DNA of 64,000 bases from an uncultured Clostridia bacterium. Lineage in GTDB: Bacteria; Bacillota; Clostridia; Lachnospirales; Cellulosilyticaceae. The notes below the pieces were generated by a model. That model was not told the DNA's origin and made no database searches. It was given only the letters and a program-made list of their open reading frames with translations. The stretch is taken from the NCBI GenBank assembly GCA_937981575.1, contig CALJNR010000016.1, forward strand, positions 1-64,000, given 5' to 3'. Shown one piece after another: positions 34,922 to 43,561 of the stretch (within the stretch, counting starts at the first letter, position 1; every line of letters begins with the position of its first letter). The position numbers were made by a program, and so were the translations under genes.

Positions 34922-36445
34922 ATGGCATCAAAAGAAAGAGATCAATGGGGTTCTAGGGCAGGATTTATCATGGCAACGATCGGAGCCGCCATAGGGCTTG
35001 GCAACTTGTGGAGATTCCCTTATATGGCTTATCAAAATGGGGGAGGCGCGTTCTTATTACCTTATTTTGTAGCACTCCTAACCGCAGGCGTACCTTTAAT
35101 GATTTTGGAATTTGGATTTGGGCATAAAATGAGAGCTGCCAGCACCATGGCTTTTGCAAAACTCGGCAGAAAATGGGAATGGCTTGGCTGGTGGCCGGTT
35201 ATGATCCCTCTCATCGTTATGTGTTTTTATAGTACGATTATTGCATGGAGCGTTAATTATTTTGTAATTGCCTTTACAGGAGGCTGGGGGAGTGATCCGG
35301 GGGCTTTCTTTGGCGGACAATTTTTAGGGGTCAGCAGCGGACCTTGGGACCTTGGCGGTATTCGCTATGGGATTGCTGCAGCGGTTATACTCGTTTGGGG
35401 GATTAACTATATTATCACTAAAAAAGGAATATCTGGTGGAATCGAAAAAGCGTGTAAAGTTATCACCCCGCTCTTAGCGGTGCTTATGGTCATTATGGCA
35501 GTAAGGGGGCTTACCCTTACAGGAGCAGCAGAAGGTCTTAACTGGTTCCTCCGCCCTGACTTTAGCAAAATTATGAATGGTAAAGTATGGATTGCAGCCT
35601 ATTCGCAGGTGTTTTTCTCAACAACTCTTGCGGTTGGGGTTATGATTGCTTACTCCAGTTATTTGCCTAAGAAATCGGATATTGTTAACAACTCTTTTAT
35701 CACAGTATTTTCTAATGCAGGCTTTGACTTTTTAGCAGGACTTTGTGTATTTAGTATTTTAGGATATGCTTCTTATGCATCCGGACTTCCAATGGATAAA
35801 GTAGTAGCAGCGGGACCGGGTATTGCCTTTGTGGCTTTTCCAAATGCGATTAACCTTCTGCCAGGTGGACCTGTAGTACGCGCAATCTTTGGAGCACTTT
35901 TCTTCTTCTGCTTAATTATTGCGGGTATTTCTTCAAGTATTTCTATGATAGAATCCTTTGCATCAGCAGCATTAGATAAATATAATGTTCCAAGAGCAAA
36001 AATGATTAAGAGAATCTGCATCTTCGGCTTTTTAGGCAGTATGCTTTTTGCTACAGGAGCTGGCGTACATCTATTAGATATTATCGATCACTTTGTCGGC
36101 AACTATGGCATCGCTCTTATCGGACTTGTGGAAGTAGTTGTCCTTGGATATGTTTATAAAACTGAAAAAATGCGTGAAGAAGTTAACCGTTATTCCGATA
36201 TTAAGATAGGTGTATGGTGGGATATCCTTATTAAGTTTGTAACACCATTCCTGTTAGGCTTTATGTTTATACAAAACATTATTGAAGAATTCAAAGCCCC
36301 ATACGGCGGCTACCCAATGAGTGCACTCATCGTATTTGGATGGCTTCTGGCAATTGGTATATTTGCAGTAGCTCTTTATCTCAGCAAAAGACCATGGCTT
36401 GATGAGAGTGTACTTACTCAAAAAGATGAAGGGAGCGGGAAATAA
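34922..36445 (+). CDS. NSS-family Na+-dependent amino-acid transporter, probably tryptophan
   Basis: 507 residues with about 12 membrane helices. Helix 1 has the sodium and substrate signature ATIGAAIGLGNLWRFPYMAYQNGGGAFLLPY shared with LeuT. It begins 51 bp after tnaA with its own GAGGAGG. TnaT of Symbiobacterium, an NSS protein beside tryptophanase, transports tryptophan, so the same job is inferred here. Its stop codon overlaps the start of a 35-residue peptide gene (TAATG). Confidence 0.9.
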   Translation: MASKERDQWGSRAGFIMATIGAAIGLGNLWRFPYMAYQNGGGAFLLPYFVALLTAGVPLMILEFGFGHKMRAASTMAFAKLGRKWEWLGWWPVMIPLIVMCFYSTIIAWSVNYFVIAFTGGWGSDPGAFFGGQFLGVSSGPWDLGGIRYGIAAAVILVWGINYIITKKGISGGIEKACKVITPLLAVLMVIMAVRGLTLTGAAEGLNWFLRPDFSKIMNGKVWIAAYSQVFFSTTLAVGVMIAYSSYLPKKSDIVNNSFITVFSNAGFDFLAGLCVFSILGYASYASGLPMDKVVAAGPGIAFVAFPNAINLLPGGPVVRAIFGALFFFCLIIAGISSSISMIESFASAALDKYNVPRAKMIKRICIFGFLGSMLFATGAGVHLLDIIDHFVGNYGIALIGLVEVVVLGYVYKTEKMREEVNRYSDIKIGVWWDILIKFVTPFLLGFMFIQNIIEEFKAPYGGYPMSALIVFGWLLAIGIFAVALYLSKRPWLDESVLTQKDEGSGK

Positions 36446-36552
36446 TGGAGACTGGATCAATTATTATGCTTATCTTTGGAGCTACGCTGTTATACGGGGG
36501 GCTTGCAACTTTTATTACAATTGCGGTAAAATCAAGTAAGAACAAAGAATAA
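36445..36552 (+). CDS. MetS-like small subunit of the NSS transporter (35 aa)
   Basis: The ATG overlaps the transporter stop (TAATG), with GGGAG 9 nt upstream. The peptide is one hydrophobic helix (METGSIIMLIFGATLLYGGLA, then TFITIAV) with a basic tail KSSKNKE. Length, position and pattern match the MetS-like small partners of NSS transporters known from Corynebacterium MetPS, where the small subunit is needed for uptake. Assignment rests on composition and context. Confidence 0.75.
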   Translation: METGSIIMLIFGATLLYGGLATFITIAVKSSKNKE

Positions 36553-36576
36553 ACAAATGATAATTAGGAGAAAAAA

Positions 36577-36954
36577 ATGAAAGAGATTATTTCTACACAA
36601 AAAGCGCCTCAGGCAATAGGTCCTTATTCACAAGGGATCAAAACAGGAAATTTGGTTTTCACATCAGGTCAGATTCCGCTAGATCCTTCAACAGGAGAAG
36701 TAGTAACCGGAGATATCAAAGCTCAAGCAAAACAAGTCCTAGAGAACTTACAAGCTGTACTTAGTGAAGCGGGGGCTAGCCTTGAAAACGTTGTAAAGAC
36801 TACTGTTTTTATAGCAGATATGAATGACTTTGCTGCGATCAATCAAGTTTATGCCGAGTATTTCACCTCGAACTTTCCAGCCCGCTCCTGCGTGCAGGTA
36901 GCAAGACTTCCAAAGGATGTAGGGGTTGAAATTGAAGCAATAGCACTTATTTAG
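36577..36954 (+). CDS. ridA: RidA family enamine/imine deaminase
   Basis: 125 residues, the usual length. [28 protein letters not shown] and the C-terminal [25 protein letters not shown] carry the family signature, including the Arg and Glu of the active site. RidA hydrolyses reactive 2-aminoacrylate and other imines formed by PLP enzymes. Tryptophanase makes enzyme-bound aminoacrylate, so its place in this operon makes sense. AGGAG precedes the ATG. It is the last gene of the operon. Confidence 0.93.
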   Translation: MKEIISTQKAPQAIGPYSQGIKTGNLVFTSGQIPLDPSTGEVVTGDIKAQAKQVLENLQAVLSEAGASLENVVKTTVFIADMNDFAAINQVYAEYFTSNFPARSCVQVARLPKDVGVEIEAIALI

Positions 36955-37035
36955 CAAGAAAGCATGTAAAAATACATGCGCATTAAAATAGGAAAGTTTA
37001 GGGCATTGTAATCTAGTTCAGCTTTCCCTCAGCAT

Positions 37036-37089
37036 AAAAAGTGAGTACTGCAAAGTTAGAAATAACTAGTTTTGCAGTGCACACTTTTT
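37036..37089 (+). terminator. Terminator of the tryptophanase operon
   Basis: AAAAAGTG / CACTTTTT form the base and ACTGCAAA / TTTGCAGT the upper stem, followed by CTTGTTTTT. A smaller hairpin, GCATGTA / TACATGC, at 36962-36979 directly after ridA has no T tract. Confidence 0.75.
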
Positions 37090-37172
37090 CTTGTTTTTAG
37101 GAGGTTAAATGTTTTAGCATAAAGATAAATATATGCTATACTGATGAGAAAGCAAGATGAAGGGGGAGGAAG

Positions 37173-38054
37173 ATGAATTTTTATGTGAGGCTTATCAATG
37201 AAGCCGTTGAGTATATTGAGGGAAATATCTATAAAAAAATAATGCTTGAAGATATAGCCAGTCATTTCAATATCTCTAAGTTTCATTTTAACAGAATGTT
37301 TAAGACGGTATCTGGTATAACGCTCAAACAGTACATATTGGGAAGAAAGTTAACTGAAGCTTTGAAGGCCTTAGCAGAAAACGAGGCTTCTATAATAGAT
37401 GCAGCCTATAACTTTGGATTCGAATACCCAGAAGTATTCAGCAGAGCATTTAAAAAGCATTTTGGGGTATCACCATCAGCGTGGGGAGAAGCAGAGCTTG
37501 ATAGAAATTTAATTCATCGGGTTAATATTGTTGAGCGGGAGATTATCAGTTGCAAAGGAACCCTTACATTAAGCGGAGAATATATCTACCTTCGTGAAAT
37601 GCAGCTAACGGGGCTGTACTTAGAAGTAGATACAAACAGTGATACCTTTAAATCTCAGATGAATCATGCGGGCGCAACATTTTTAGAAGCTTCCGGGCAA
37701 ACAGATTTTCTAAATCAAGACAGGCTGTATGTTGTGGTAAGCTGTCATGAAACAGATAATGGAGAATACACAGTATTTTATGGTAGGGAGGCAAAAGCGG
37801 AAGTGCGGACCTTCTTTGAAAAACGTATAGTTCCTGAGGGCTGGTACGTCAGGTTTCTTTATACAGGGGATATGTTTGAGATCAGAGAAGCATTTATTGA
37901 TGATTTATATAGGTGGATTATGGTTAAAGAAGCTGTGCTTAACCCCAATGGGGTAGGGATGCTTAATTTATTTGAAAAAGACTATCCCATAACTCAGGAG
38001 GTTCAGATTTACGTGCCAATCAAGAAGCCAAATAGTCAGCAAGAAAGGTCATGA
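37173..38054 (+). CDS. AraC-family regulator with GyrI-like effector domain (Rob-like)
   Basis: 293 residues. The two HTH motifs are at the N-terminus (IMLEDIASHFNISKFHFNRMFKTVSGITLKQYI and IIDAAYNFGFEYPEVFSRAFKKHFGVSPSAW), as in Rob/SoxS-like activators. The C-terminal 170 residues resemble the GyrI-like small-molecule domain. GGGGGAGG precedes the ATG. It may control the SDR gene downstream or itself; the ligand is unknown. Confidence 0.85.
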   Translation: MNFYVRLINEAVEYIEGNIYKKIMLEDIASHFNISKFHFNRMFKTVSGITLKQYILGRKLTEALKALAENEASIIDAAYNFGFEYPEVFSRAFKKHFGVSPSAWGEAELDRNLIHRVNIVEREIISCKGTLTLSGEYIYLREMQLTGLYLEVDTNSDTFKSQMNHAGATFLEASGQTDFLNQDRLYVVVSCHETDNGEYTVFYGREAKAEVRTFFEKRIVPEGWYVRFLYTGDMFEIREAFIDDLYRWIMVKEAVLNPNGVGMLNLFEKDYPITQEVQIYVPIKKPNSQQERS

Positions 38055-38138
38055 AACCTTTAAGAGAAAAGGCTAATATAAATAGTGAAAGAATGATTAA
38101 TCAGTATTTATAGAAGCTTTTTGAAAGGGGAAATGAGA

Positions 38139-38984
38139 ATGAATCATCTAAAAGGTAAAGTGGCCATTGTTACAGGTGGTAGCCGTGGAGTTGGCAAAGG
38201 TATTGCATTAGGCCTTGCTGAATATGGGGCTACAGTGTATATTACTGGACGCACTGAGGTAGGAAGTCATCTGCCGGAATTCTTAAGGCATACTAACATT
38301 TATGAAACGGCTAAGGAAGCTTCAACTCTTGGAGGCATAGGCATTCCCGGCAGGTGCGACCATGCAGATGATAAGGAAACAGAGAACTTATTTAAGAGGG
38401 TCTATGAGGAGCAGGGGAGGCTGGATATTTTAGTCAATAATGCCTGGGGAGGCAGCAGCCATGTCATGCAGCCCTATTATTTTAATACGCCTTTTTGGGA
38501 GCAGCCCGTTTCACTTTGGGAAGATCATTATACAGTAGGTCTTCGTTCAAACTATATTGCCAGTCGCTTGGCAGCGCAGATGATGACAAGGCAAAAAAAT
38601 GGACTTATCGTGAATATATCGTTTTTTGGAGGAAGAAGATATTGGAATAATGTAGCTTATGGTGTATGTAAGGCAGCAGTTGATAAGATGTCGGCTGATA
38701 CAGCTTATGAACTTAAAGACTATGGGGTATCTGTCTTTTCGCTTTATCCAGGGAACGTAAGGAGTGAAGGCATGGCTGAGCTTGCCAAATACGATAAAAA
38801 TATTGATATAGAAAAGATGGAATCACCAAGATTTATTGGCAGATGCATTGCAGCTTTAGCCTTAGATGAAAAGTCATTGGAGGATACAGGAAAAATACTT
38901 ATCGCTGCTGAAATAGCAGAGCGCTATGGTATTACAGATATTAATGGCTATCAGCCAAAATCACTTAGAAATGAATTGTGGTAA
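38139..38984 (+). CDS. Short-chain dehydrogenase/reductase (SDR)
   Basis: 281 residues from the ATG at 38139 (AGGGGA about 8 nt upstream; in-frame TTG 38121 and ATG 38133 are less likely). The cofactor loop TGGSRGVGKGIALGLAEYGATVYITGR suggests NADPH (Arg after the second strand). NNAWGG lies on strand 4. The catalytic Ser is in VNISFFGG, and Tyr/Lys in AYGVCKAAVDKM. It ends with a longer than usual tail. The substrate is not predictable. Confidence 0.9.
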   Translation: MNHLKGKVAIVTGGSRGVGKGIALGLAEYGATVYITGRTEVGSHLPEFLRHTNIYETAKEASTLGGIGIPGRCDHADDKETENLFKRVYEEQGRLDILVNNAWGGSSHVMQPYYFNTPFWEQPVSLWEDHYTVGLRSNYIASRLAAQMMTRQKNGLIVNISFFGGRRYWNNVAYGVCKAAVDKMSADTAYELKDYGVSVFSLYPGNVRSEGMAELAKYDKNIDIEKMESPRFIGRCIAALALDEKSLEDTGKILIAAEIAERYGITDINGYQPKSLRNELW

Positions 38985-39056
38985 AGAAAAGAGGTAATAT
39001 AGGATTAAGTTGTGTGTAGTGCCATCGCTCTTAAGAGATAGCTTGATCTATAAATA

Positions 39057-39089
39057 ATATGTCTGTGTCTATAGCAGGCATATTTTTTT
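39057..39089 (+). terminator. Terminator after the SDR gene
   Basis: ATATGTCTG pairs with CAGGCATAT (one G-U) around a 9-nt loop, followed by TTTTTT. Confidence 0.85.
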
Positions 39090-39146
39090 ACCACTTGATG
39101 TAAGCTAACAAAATCATTAATTTTATTATGATAAATGAAGAATATC

Positions 39147-39175
39147 TTGAAAATATTGTTAACTAGGTTTACAAT
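39147..39175 (+). promoter_or_regulatory. marR promoter with operator in the spacer
   Basis: TTGAAA (39147-39152), 17 bp, TACAAT (39170-39175). TTAACTAGGTTTA at 39159-39171 is an imperfect copy of the palindrome found again downstream of marR, placed so that its binding would block polymerase. The expected start site is at or next to the A of the ATG at 39182. Confidence 0.7.
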
Positions 39176-39181
39176 ATAGAT

Positions 39182-39667
39182 ATGAATACTAAAAATACGA
39201 TATCAAACAAAACCAATAGCCTTTTGGCTTATCAAAATGTTCTAGAAGCCGGCATGAAGCTTATTAATCTCTATAATAAAGCTGAAAGCCTGCCCAGAAA
39301 TTATGGAACAGATGAGGTGTATTACAGTTTAGAGATTCATACCATTCACATCATAGGGAAACATAGTGAAGTCAATGTAACTGAAATCGCCAGTCACTTA
39401 GGCATCTCAAAAAGTGCAGTAACTAAAGTGCTTGCTAAACTTGAAAAAAAGGAGGCCGTTTATAAATATAAAAGAGAGGATAACAAGAAAGAGGTGCTTG
39501 TAAGATTAACGCAGAAAGGGAAACAGGCCTACGAGGGGCATATAGAGTACCATATCAAATATCAAGATGCTCTTTTTAAAAGGTTAGATCAGCTTCCAGC
39601 CAGCAAGATAGAAAGCTTCTTAGAGGTTATATCCGTTCTGAATGAGTTCTCAGCAAAGAACATTTAA
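39182..39667 (+). CDS. MarR family transcriptional regulator
   Basis: 161 residues. Winged helix VNVTEIASHLGISKSAVTKVLAKLEKKEAVYKYKREDNKKEVLVRLTQKG. There is no Shine-Dalgarno before the ATG, and the promoter -10 ends only 6 bp upstream, so the mRNA may be leaderless; an internal ATG at 39254 also lacks a site. Matching operator copies flank the gene, indicating autoregulation and control of the hydrolase gene downstream. Confidence 0.85.
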   Translation: MNTKNTISNKTNSLLAYQNVLEAGMKLINLYNKAESLPRNYGTDEVYYSLEIHTIHIIGKHSEVNVTEIASHLGISKSAVTKVLAKLEKKEAVYKYKREDNKKEVLVRLTQKGKQAYEGHIEYHIKYQDALFKRLDQLPASKIESFLEVISVLNEFSAKNI

Positions 39668-39683
39668 TTTTTTTAACGAATAG

Positions 39684-39696
39684 TTAACCAGGTTAA
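39684..39696. promoter_or_regulatory. Second MarR-type operator, upstream of the hydrolase gene
   Basis: TTAACC-A-GGTTAA is a perfect palindrome about a central A, closely related to the copy in the marR promoter. It lies 113 bp before the hydrolase ATG. A clear promoter could not be fixed here. Confidence 0.65.
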
Positions 39697-39808
39697 TTAT
39701 TTGCAGCGTGGATAATCGTTTTCTCTATGAAAGTATTTTGTTTTGTTTCAAAATACCTGCTTAGTAATAAACCAGTATTACAAGTCGTTTTGTAAGGGAG
39801 ATTAATAT

Positions 39809-40669
39809 ATGATTGAAAAAGACATGTATTTAAAAAAGAAAAATGGAATAAAATTATATACCAATATACTAGAGCATGACAAAGCATCCCCTAATATTAT
39901 CTTTATTCAAACCCCAGTGGCCTCAGTAACAGATCTAAAAGAAAGTTATTATCCGCTTTCTCACTATGGGTTTAATGTATTTGCCCTGGATTTATCAGGC
40001 TGCGGCAAAAGTGAGGGGACACTTGAAGATTTTTCTTTGGAAAATATGATAGAGGATATTAATACCTGCATTGATCATATTATTCAAAACTATAATGATA
40101 GAATACACTTTTATGCTGGCAATGGAATGGGAGGAATGCTGGCTCAATATTATCTGTCTCAGAGCACTTGTATAAAAAGCTTTGCGCAGTATGGATCTGC
40201 AATATTTGGAGACGTTTCATTGGCAAAATCACCTTTTATAATAAAGCTTTTCTATCCGCTTTTAATTATAACAGCAAGACTATTCCCAAGACTTAAAGTC
40301 AATTTCAATCTCATTGCTAACTTTAAAGGGTACAAAGGGAAAAACGCCGAAAAGGAGAATACTTGGTATAAAGATATGCTGAGTAAGCATCCAGAATCAA
40401 TACATATGTCAATAGCATTTATAGCAGGATTTATGCAAATGTTTCTTGATGAAAAGAGCCTTTTGAAAAATAAACCACAATGTCCGGTACTTGTCTTTGC
40501 ACCTAAATATGACAGATATATGAGCTTTTCATATTACCAGAAGTATTATGAGTGGCTAGATGGGACTAAAGCGTTTTATACGATTGATGACAGTCATTTA
40601 TCTTTTTTATGGCACTCAGAGGAACTGTGTAAGGCTGCATGCGAGTGGTTTAGCCAAATGGATACATAG
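39809..40669 (+). CDS. Alpha/beta-hydrolase fold protein lacking the serine nucleophile
   Basis: 286 residues. The fold is clear: oxyanion region IFIQTPVASV, LDLSGCGKSEGT, and the elbow YAGNGMGGMLAQYYL, which in active relatives reads GHSMGG. Here the Ser position is Gly (codon GGA). The acid Asp (FAPKYDRYM) and the His (DDSHLSFLWH) remain. So it is either a non-catalytic relative or uses another residue. AAGGGAG precedes the ATG. It probably belongs to the MarR regulon next to it. Confidence 0.8.
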   Translation: MIEKDMYLKKKNGIKLYTNILEHDKASPNIIFIQTPVASVTDLKESYYPLSHYGFNVFALDLSGCGKSEGTLEDFSLENMIEDINTCIDHIIQNYNDRIHFYAGNGMGGMLAQYYLSQSTCIKSFAQYGSAIFGDVSLAKSPFIIKLFYPLLIITARLFPRLKVNFNLIANFKGYKGKNAEKENTWYKDMLSKHPESIHMSIAFIAGFMQMFLDEKSLLKNKPQCPVLVFAPKYDRYMSFSYYQKYYEWLDGTKAFYTIDDSHLSFLWHSEELCKAACEWFSQMDT

Positions 40670-40674
40670 AGAAG

Positions 40675-40712
40675 CACAAATAAGCCCCTGATAAACAGGA
40701 GGCTTATTTGTG
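40675..40712. terminator. Bidirectional terminator between hydrolase and nitroreductase
   Basis: CACAAATAAGCC / GGCTTATTTGTG with CCTG / CAGG above, in the 49-bp gap of two convergent genes, with T-rich right flank. Confidence 0.85.
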
Positions 40713-40718
40713 TGTTTA

Positions 40719-41567
40719 TTAGTTATCTAGGCTCTTCCAGCTTACGATATAGATAAGGTTCCCTGCATCTAGCTTTGGCTCATCTGTTTGCCAAGTGCCA
40801 TGAAGACCAAGTTCGTTCGCCATAAGCTCAAAATGGCACATGGCAATCCCCATATCATTGTTTTGCATCTGAACATCTTTGAATACTCGGTTGGTCGGAT
40901 GTTCATTCATATAAAAGTGAAAAACATTTTGATCTTTTTCTTTGATGATCCTCCAAGGCTGTTTATTGGAAGCTGAAGGGGCGAGTCTAACGGCCTCAAG
41001 AGGCGTTTCATATTTACCTAAAGAACTCGGGGTTAGTGGACGAGAGAGGTCTCCTAGGTAAAAAAGCTCTTCAAATGTTTTTCGGTTTTTGCCCCCGGAA
41101 AGTGTGCGGATGACCTTATCCATCATAGACCTTTTATCAGCCGCATAGCCTAAAGGCGTAATTGCGGGAATCACTTCATCATCTGATAGTGCAAGAGCTT
41201 TAGCGAAAGTACCGCGGTTAAGAGATCCACCAAGCCATACAGTGCCAAGACCTAATTCTGTTGCCTTAAGAACAGCTTTTTCCATACAGTAACCGAAGTC
41301 TTCCATAGCGTAACGGCCCTTTTTAACCGAGCCGGCAATAAAAGAGCGGGCGCCTTTGACATTGCCATAAGAAATATATTTTTTAAGTTCACTTTCAGAG
41401 TCTTCATTTGTTTGTACAAGCTTAAGCTGAACTTTGTTTTTGAAAGGTCCTTGGGTTATAGATGATAGGAATTCTGTGATAGCTTCCGTATCTTTCTTAG
41501 CAATAGGTTTAAGTTCATAGGTTCTTACAGAATACCTTTTTTTGATAATATCAAATATGTTGTTCAT
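40719..41567 (-). CDS. Nitroreductase-family FMN oxidoreductase
   Basis: 282 residues, longer than simple nitroreductases and like the TM1586-type putative nitroreductases built from two half-domains. The FMN phosphate contact is at the N-terminus (IIKKRYSVRTY). LGLGTVWLGGSLNRGTF and APSASNKQPWRII are further family motifs. It reduces nitro compounds, quinones or an unknown electrophile with NAD(P)H. It is the second gene of a TetR-led operon, 36 bp after tetR. Confidence 0.85.
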   Translation of the reverse strand: MNNIFDIIKKRYSVRTYELKPIAKKDTEAITEFLSSITQGPFKNKVQLKLVQTNEDSESELKKYISYGNVKGARSFIAGSVKKGRYAMEDFGYCMEKAVLKATELGLGTVWLGGSLNRGTFAKALALSDDEVIPAITPLGYAADKRSMMDKVIRTLSGGKNRKTFEELFYLGDLSRPLTPSSLGKYETPLEAVRLAPSASNKQPWRIIKEKDQNVFHFYMNEHPTNRVFKDVQMQNNDMGIAMCHFELMANELGLHGTWQTDEPKLDAGNLIYIVSWKSLDN

Positions 41568-41603
41568 GTGCTCCTCCTAAATTGAATTGCTTTTAAAAGA
41601 TTT

Positions 41604-42206
41604 TTACTTTCTTTTTAACCCATCAAGCATCAGAGAAATTGTAAATAGCACTTCATCTAATGCTGCGGAGTGTGCAACTTCTGAATTTCCATCATGGTCT
41701 ATGCAGTTACACGATTTGTTTTTGATGCTTTCTGTAACAGTAATGATGCTTTTTGCAACCCGGATGGTATCGCAAGCAATTATTTCATTGTTTTTGATGC
41801 AGCTTAATAAGGTGTCAGATAAGTAAGCAATTTCTTTTTCAACAATACGATCATACATTTGAGTAAACAGCGGAGTAAGTTTTTGAATGCTGTCCATACT
41901 AAGCTGATTCAGGTTCACTGCAGATCTAATATACCTAAGCCGTTCGCTGATATAGGTTAGTATTTTTTCCTTGCAGTTTGAAACCTTTTCAGTTTCTTTA
42001 AAAACTTTTTCAAGGAAGGCTGCTGCTTCGGAGAAAATCACTTCTGTATAAATGTTTTCTTTATTTTTGTAATAATAATATAAGGAAGCCTTATTTAATC
42101 CCACTATTTTACCGATGTCATCTAGTGTTGTTTTTTCATACCCGTATCTTGCAAAACAAGAACTGGCAGCTTCTAAAATTTCTGTTTTTTTATCCCGCGT
42201 ATTCAT
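41604..42206 (-). CDS. TetR family regulator of the nitroreductase operon
   Basis: 200 residues from the ATG at 42206, with AAGGAG 6 nt upstream; an in-frame ATG at 42236 lies in the operator. HTH: YEKTTLDDIGKIVGLNKASLYYYYKNKENIYTEV. Likely relieves repression of the nitroreductase when a toxic substrate binds. Confidence 0.85.
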   Translation of the reverse strand: MNTRDKKTEILEAASSCFARYGYEKTTLDDIGKIVGLNKASLYYYYKNKENIYTEVIFSEAAAFLEKVFKETEKVSNCKEKILTYISERLRYIRSAVNLNQLSMDSIQKLTPLFTQMYDRIVEKEIAYLSDTLLSCIKNNEIIACDTIRVAKSIITVTESIKNKSCNCIDHDGNSEVAHSAALDEVLFTISLMLDGLKRK

Positions 42207-42233
42207 AAGCACTCCTTCAAATAGTTTACCTAT

Positions 42234-42256
42234 CAAACATATTATTATATTGTTTG
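42234..42256. promoter_or_regulatory. Candidate TetR operator
   Basis: CAAACA and TGTTTG arms with an 11-bp A/T centre, 28 bp upstream of the tetR start codon. Confidence 0.45.
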
Positions 42257-42447
42257 AAAAAAGTCAATAATTATATATAAGGTTTAAAATATTACGTATG
42301 CATATTTAATGATGTATATACTCTTTTAAGGATTTTCTGCACGAGGCGTAGTCATTTTTTTGATGTAGAGTAATTTGAATAAGACATAAATTAATACATA
42401 ATTGTTAGAACAAGTGATATAATTAGAAAATAAAGACAAAGGTATAA

Positions 42448-42603
42448 CAGAGCTTTCGGCATAAATTGCCTTTTAATAGTGCAGCTATAATTTTTATAGA
42501 AAATTTGTGGAGTAAAAATACGACTTCTATTTATACAGTCATTGGAAGAGAAGGTATATTACTAACATCTCTGTTTGTAATTCTAATCATTAAATTAAAA
42601 TAA
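42448..42603 (+). pseudogene. Possible remnant of a membrane protein gene
   Basis: The 510-bp gap between tetR and the methyltransferase has no intact gene. One frame is open for 51 codons, without a start codon, and ends in a plausible helix and tail (IGREGILLTSLFVILIIKLK, then TAA). It looks like the decayed C-terminus of a membrane protein. The rest of the gap is A/T-rich and featureless to me. Confidence 0.3.
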
Positions 42604-42766
42604 TGTATGAAGATTGATGGCTATTATCAAAATAATAAAGATTTAAAAGTCAAGATTTCACGAGATATTATGAGGCCGAAATTGCAGTTATACAAAAGTT
42701 AAGACGAATGATGCATAGTACATGACTTGTGGAATAAATTTAAAAAATAAAATGGGAGGCGATATT

Positions 42767-43561
42767 ATGATAGTTCAAAAGCAAAAAGTAGACTTTGAAA
42801 AGAGTTCTGTTGAAGAATCTTTATTTATTCCCCTTTTGGTGAAAGTAAAAGAATCTGAAAGAGGAGATGCAGTATTTACTGACACTAAGGCGCAAGAAAT
42901 AATTAACAGCATTAGCTTGGACATTAATAGATTCGACGGCGGAAATATAACATATCATGGGATATTAGTTAGAACTGCCATTCTTGATAGTATAGTAAAT
43001 GACTTTATTGCAAAGAATCCTGAAGGGATTATACTCAACCTGGGGGCGGGTTTAGACACTAGAATATATAGAATGGATTGCAGCAAAATATATTGGTTTG
43101 ATATTGATCTGCCAAGGGTTATAGAACTTAGGAGAAGATTTTTTAGTGAATCTGAAAGAGTTAGATTTATCTCTAAATCACTACTTGATGAATCTTGGGC
43201 AAATGATATAAACATCGATATAAGCAGACCAATATTAATTATAGCAGAAGGATTACTGATGTATTTTACAGAATCCGAATTGAAGATGATATTAAATATT
43301 CTTACTGAAAAGTTTTCGAATGCCCAGATGTGTTTTGATGTAATACATAAGTTTTTTGTGGGGAAAGGAATTAGTAGCAAATTTAAGTGGGGAATTGAAA
43401 AAGCAAGTGAGATTGAGCAGCTGAGTCCTAAAGTTAAACTGGTTAAGGCATGGAGCGCTGGAGATTATCATAAGAATAGACAGGAACTATTTTTCAGAGC
43501 GATGAATGTATTTCAATCGACTAGAAATAGAAGTCAAGTATTGTTAGTTAAGCTTGGCTAG
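42767..43561 (+). CDS. LCM/PPM-type SAM-dependent O-methyltransferase
   Basis: 264 residues from the ATG at 42767, with GGGAGG 8 nt upstream (the open frame begins at 42722). ILNLGAGLDTRIYRMD is the SAM-binding loop of leucine-carboxyl-methyltransferase-like enzymes, WFDIDLPRVIELRR the acidic strand 2, and LIIAEGLLMYFTESEL the family signature after strand 4. In bacteria these often methylate polyketide or other secondary products; the substrate here is unknown. Confidence 0.85.
   Translation: MIVQKQKVDFEKSSVEESLFIPLLVKVKESERGDAVFTDTKAQEIINSISLDINRFDGGNITYHGILVRTAILDSIVNDFIAKNPEGIILNLGAGLDTRIYRMDCSKIYWFDIDLPRVIELRRRFFSESERVRFISKSLLDESWANDINIDISRPILIIAEGLLMYFTESELKMILNILTEKFSNAQMCFDVIHKFFVGKGISSKFKWGIEKASEIEQLSPKVKLVKAWSAGDYHKNRQELFFRAMNVFQSTRNRSQVLLVKLG

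Noticed and set aside
42257-42447. Possible small gene upstream of the methyltransferase
   Set aside because: Very A/T-rich with stops in all frames and no ribosome site.
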